Assembly (NCBI RefSeq): GCF_010500925.1
Contig: NZ_QVMG01000001.1
Span: 62,001 to 126,000 of the forward strand
Direction of reading: 5' to 3'
DNA: 64,000 nt
From: Parabacteroides sp. 52
GTDB lineage: Bacteria; Bacteroidota; Bacteroidia; Bacteroidales; Tannerellaceae
Shown here: positions 63,990-64,000 of the stretch, one piece after another
How the letters are laid out: each line of letters begins with the position of its first letter
How positions within the stretch are numbered: the stretch's first letter is position 1
Notes under the pieces: generated by a model
Databases searched by the model: none
Told to the model about the DNA's origin: nothing
What the model saw: only the letters and a program-made list of their open reading frames with translations
Made by a program: the position numbers and the translations under genes

Positions 63990-64000
63990 GAAAAGAAGAA

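Overview
The window reads as chromosome of a Bacteroidales bacterium, most like Parabacteroides or a close relative. The grounds are the many TAnnTTTG promoter boxes of the Bacteroidetes sigma factor, a Rho with a long charged insertion, a SusD-like domain, BspA-type leucine-rich repeats, a LytS-type sensor with a beta-propeller, and a dense set of housekeeping genes (kdsB, ltaE, aspS, tilS, rho, htpG, clpC, gyrA, uvrD/pcrA, dinB, cysE). No rRNA, tRNA, prophage, intact insertion sequence or CRISPR array was seen.

Layout. 0-17.9 kb: the 5' part of a HlyD-type adaptor gene behind a consensus sigma-54 promoter, then kdsB, an AlbA_2-domain protein, an NfeD-type membrane protease, an ECF sigma factor, threonine aldolase, a fused nuclease/phosphatase protein, a beta-lactamase-like lipoprotein, aspS, a Nif3 protein, a zinc-ribbon coiled-coil protein, tilS, rho, a small winged-helix protein and a GDSL hydrolase. 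17.9-24.9 kb: a six-gene efflux operon with three consecutive lipoprotein adaptors, a MacB-type permease, its ATPase and a TolC channel. 25-40.3 kb: a hypothetical-GtrA-glycosyltransferase operon, msrA, htpG, clpC, gyrA, a TPR protein, a UvrD-type helicase and a DUF5131 protein. 40.4-47.8 kb: a probable miniature inverted-repeat element, a 1057-residue secreted protein that places a SusD-like domain before BspA repeats, and a divergent LytS/LytTR two-component pair. 47.9-53.9 kb: an NtrC-type sigma-54 activator, a hybrid histidine kinase and a phosphoethanolamine transferase. 54.1-64 kb: dinB, then a long minus-strand Ser/Thr phosphosignalling locus made of a LytTR protein, an FHA/zinc-ribbon protein, a very acidic 82-residue protein, a second FHA protein, a PP2C phosphatase, a Hanks kinase, two envelope proteins and serine acetyltransferase.

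The most interesting regulatory DNA lies between 43.7 and 49.7 kb. The gap between the hybrid kinase and the NtrC-type regulator holds, in order along the minus strand, two tandem 19-bp dyads (possible activator sites), the kinase terminator, a sigma-54-like promoter, and about 160 nt with three repeats of an ATTTATACCGTT-like motif, a hairpin and an intrinsic terminator. That is the architecture of a sigma-54-dependent small RNA. Its repeats are nearly complementary to the leader of the SusD/BspA gene 6 kb away. Upstream of the LytS gene two 9-bp LytTR-type half-sites lie exactly 12 bp apart.

A second theme is a family of three intergenic arrays (794-881, 30091-30178, 47774-47857). Each has four near-palindromic units at a 22-bp period sharing the frame TGNYGAT-N4-ATCGNCA. 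All were found by reading the sequence. Functions of regulatory DNA given here are inference until tested.
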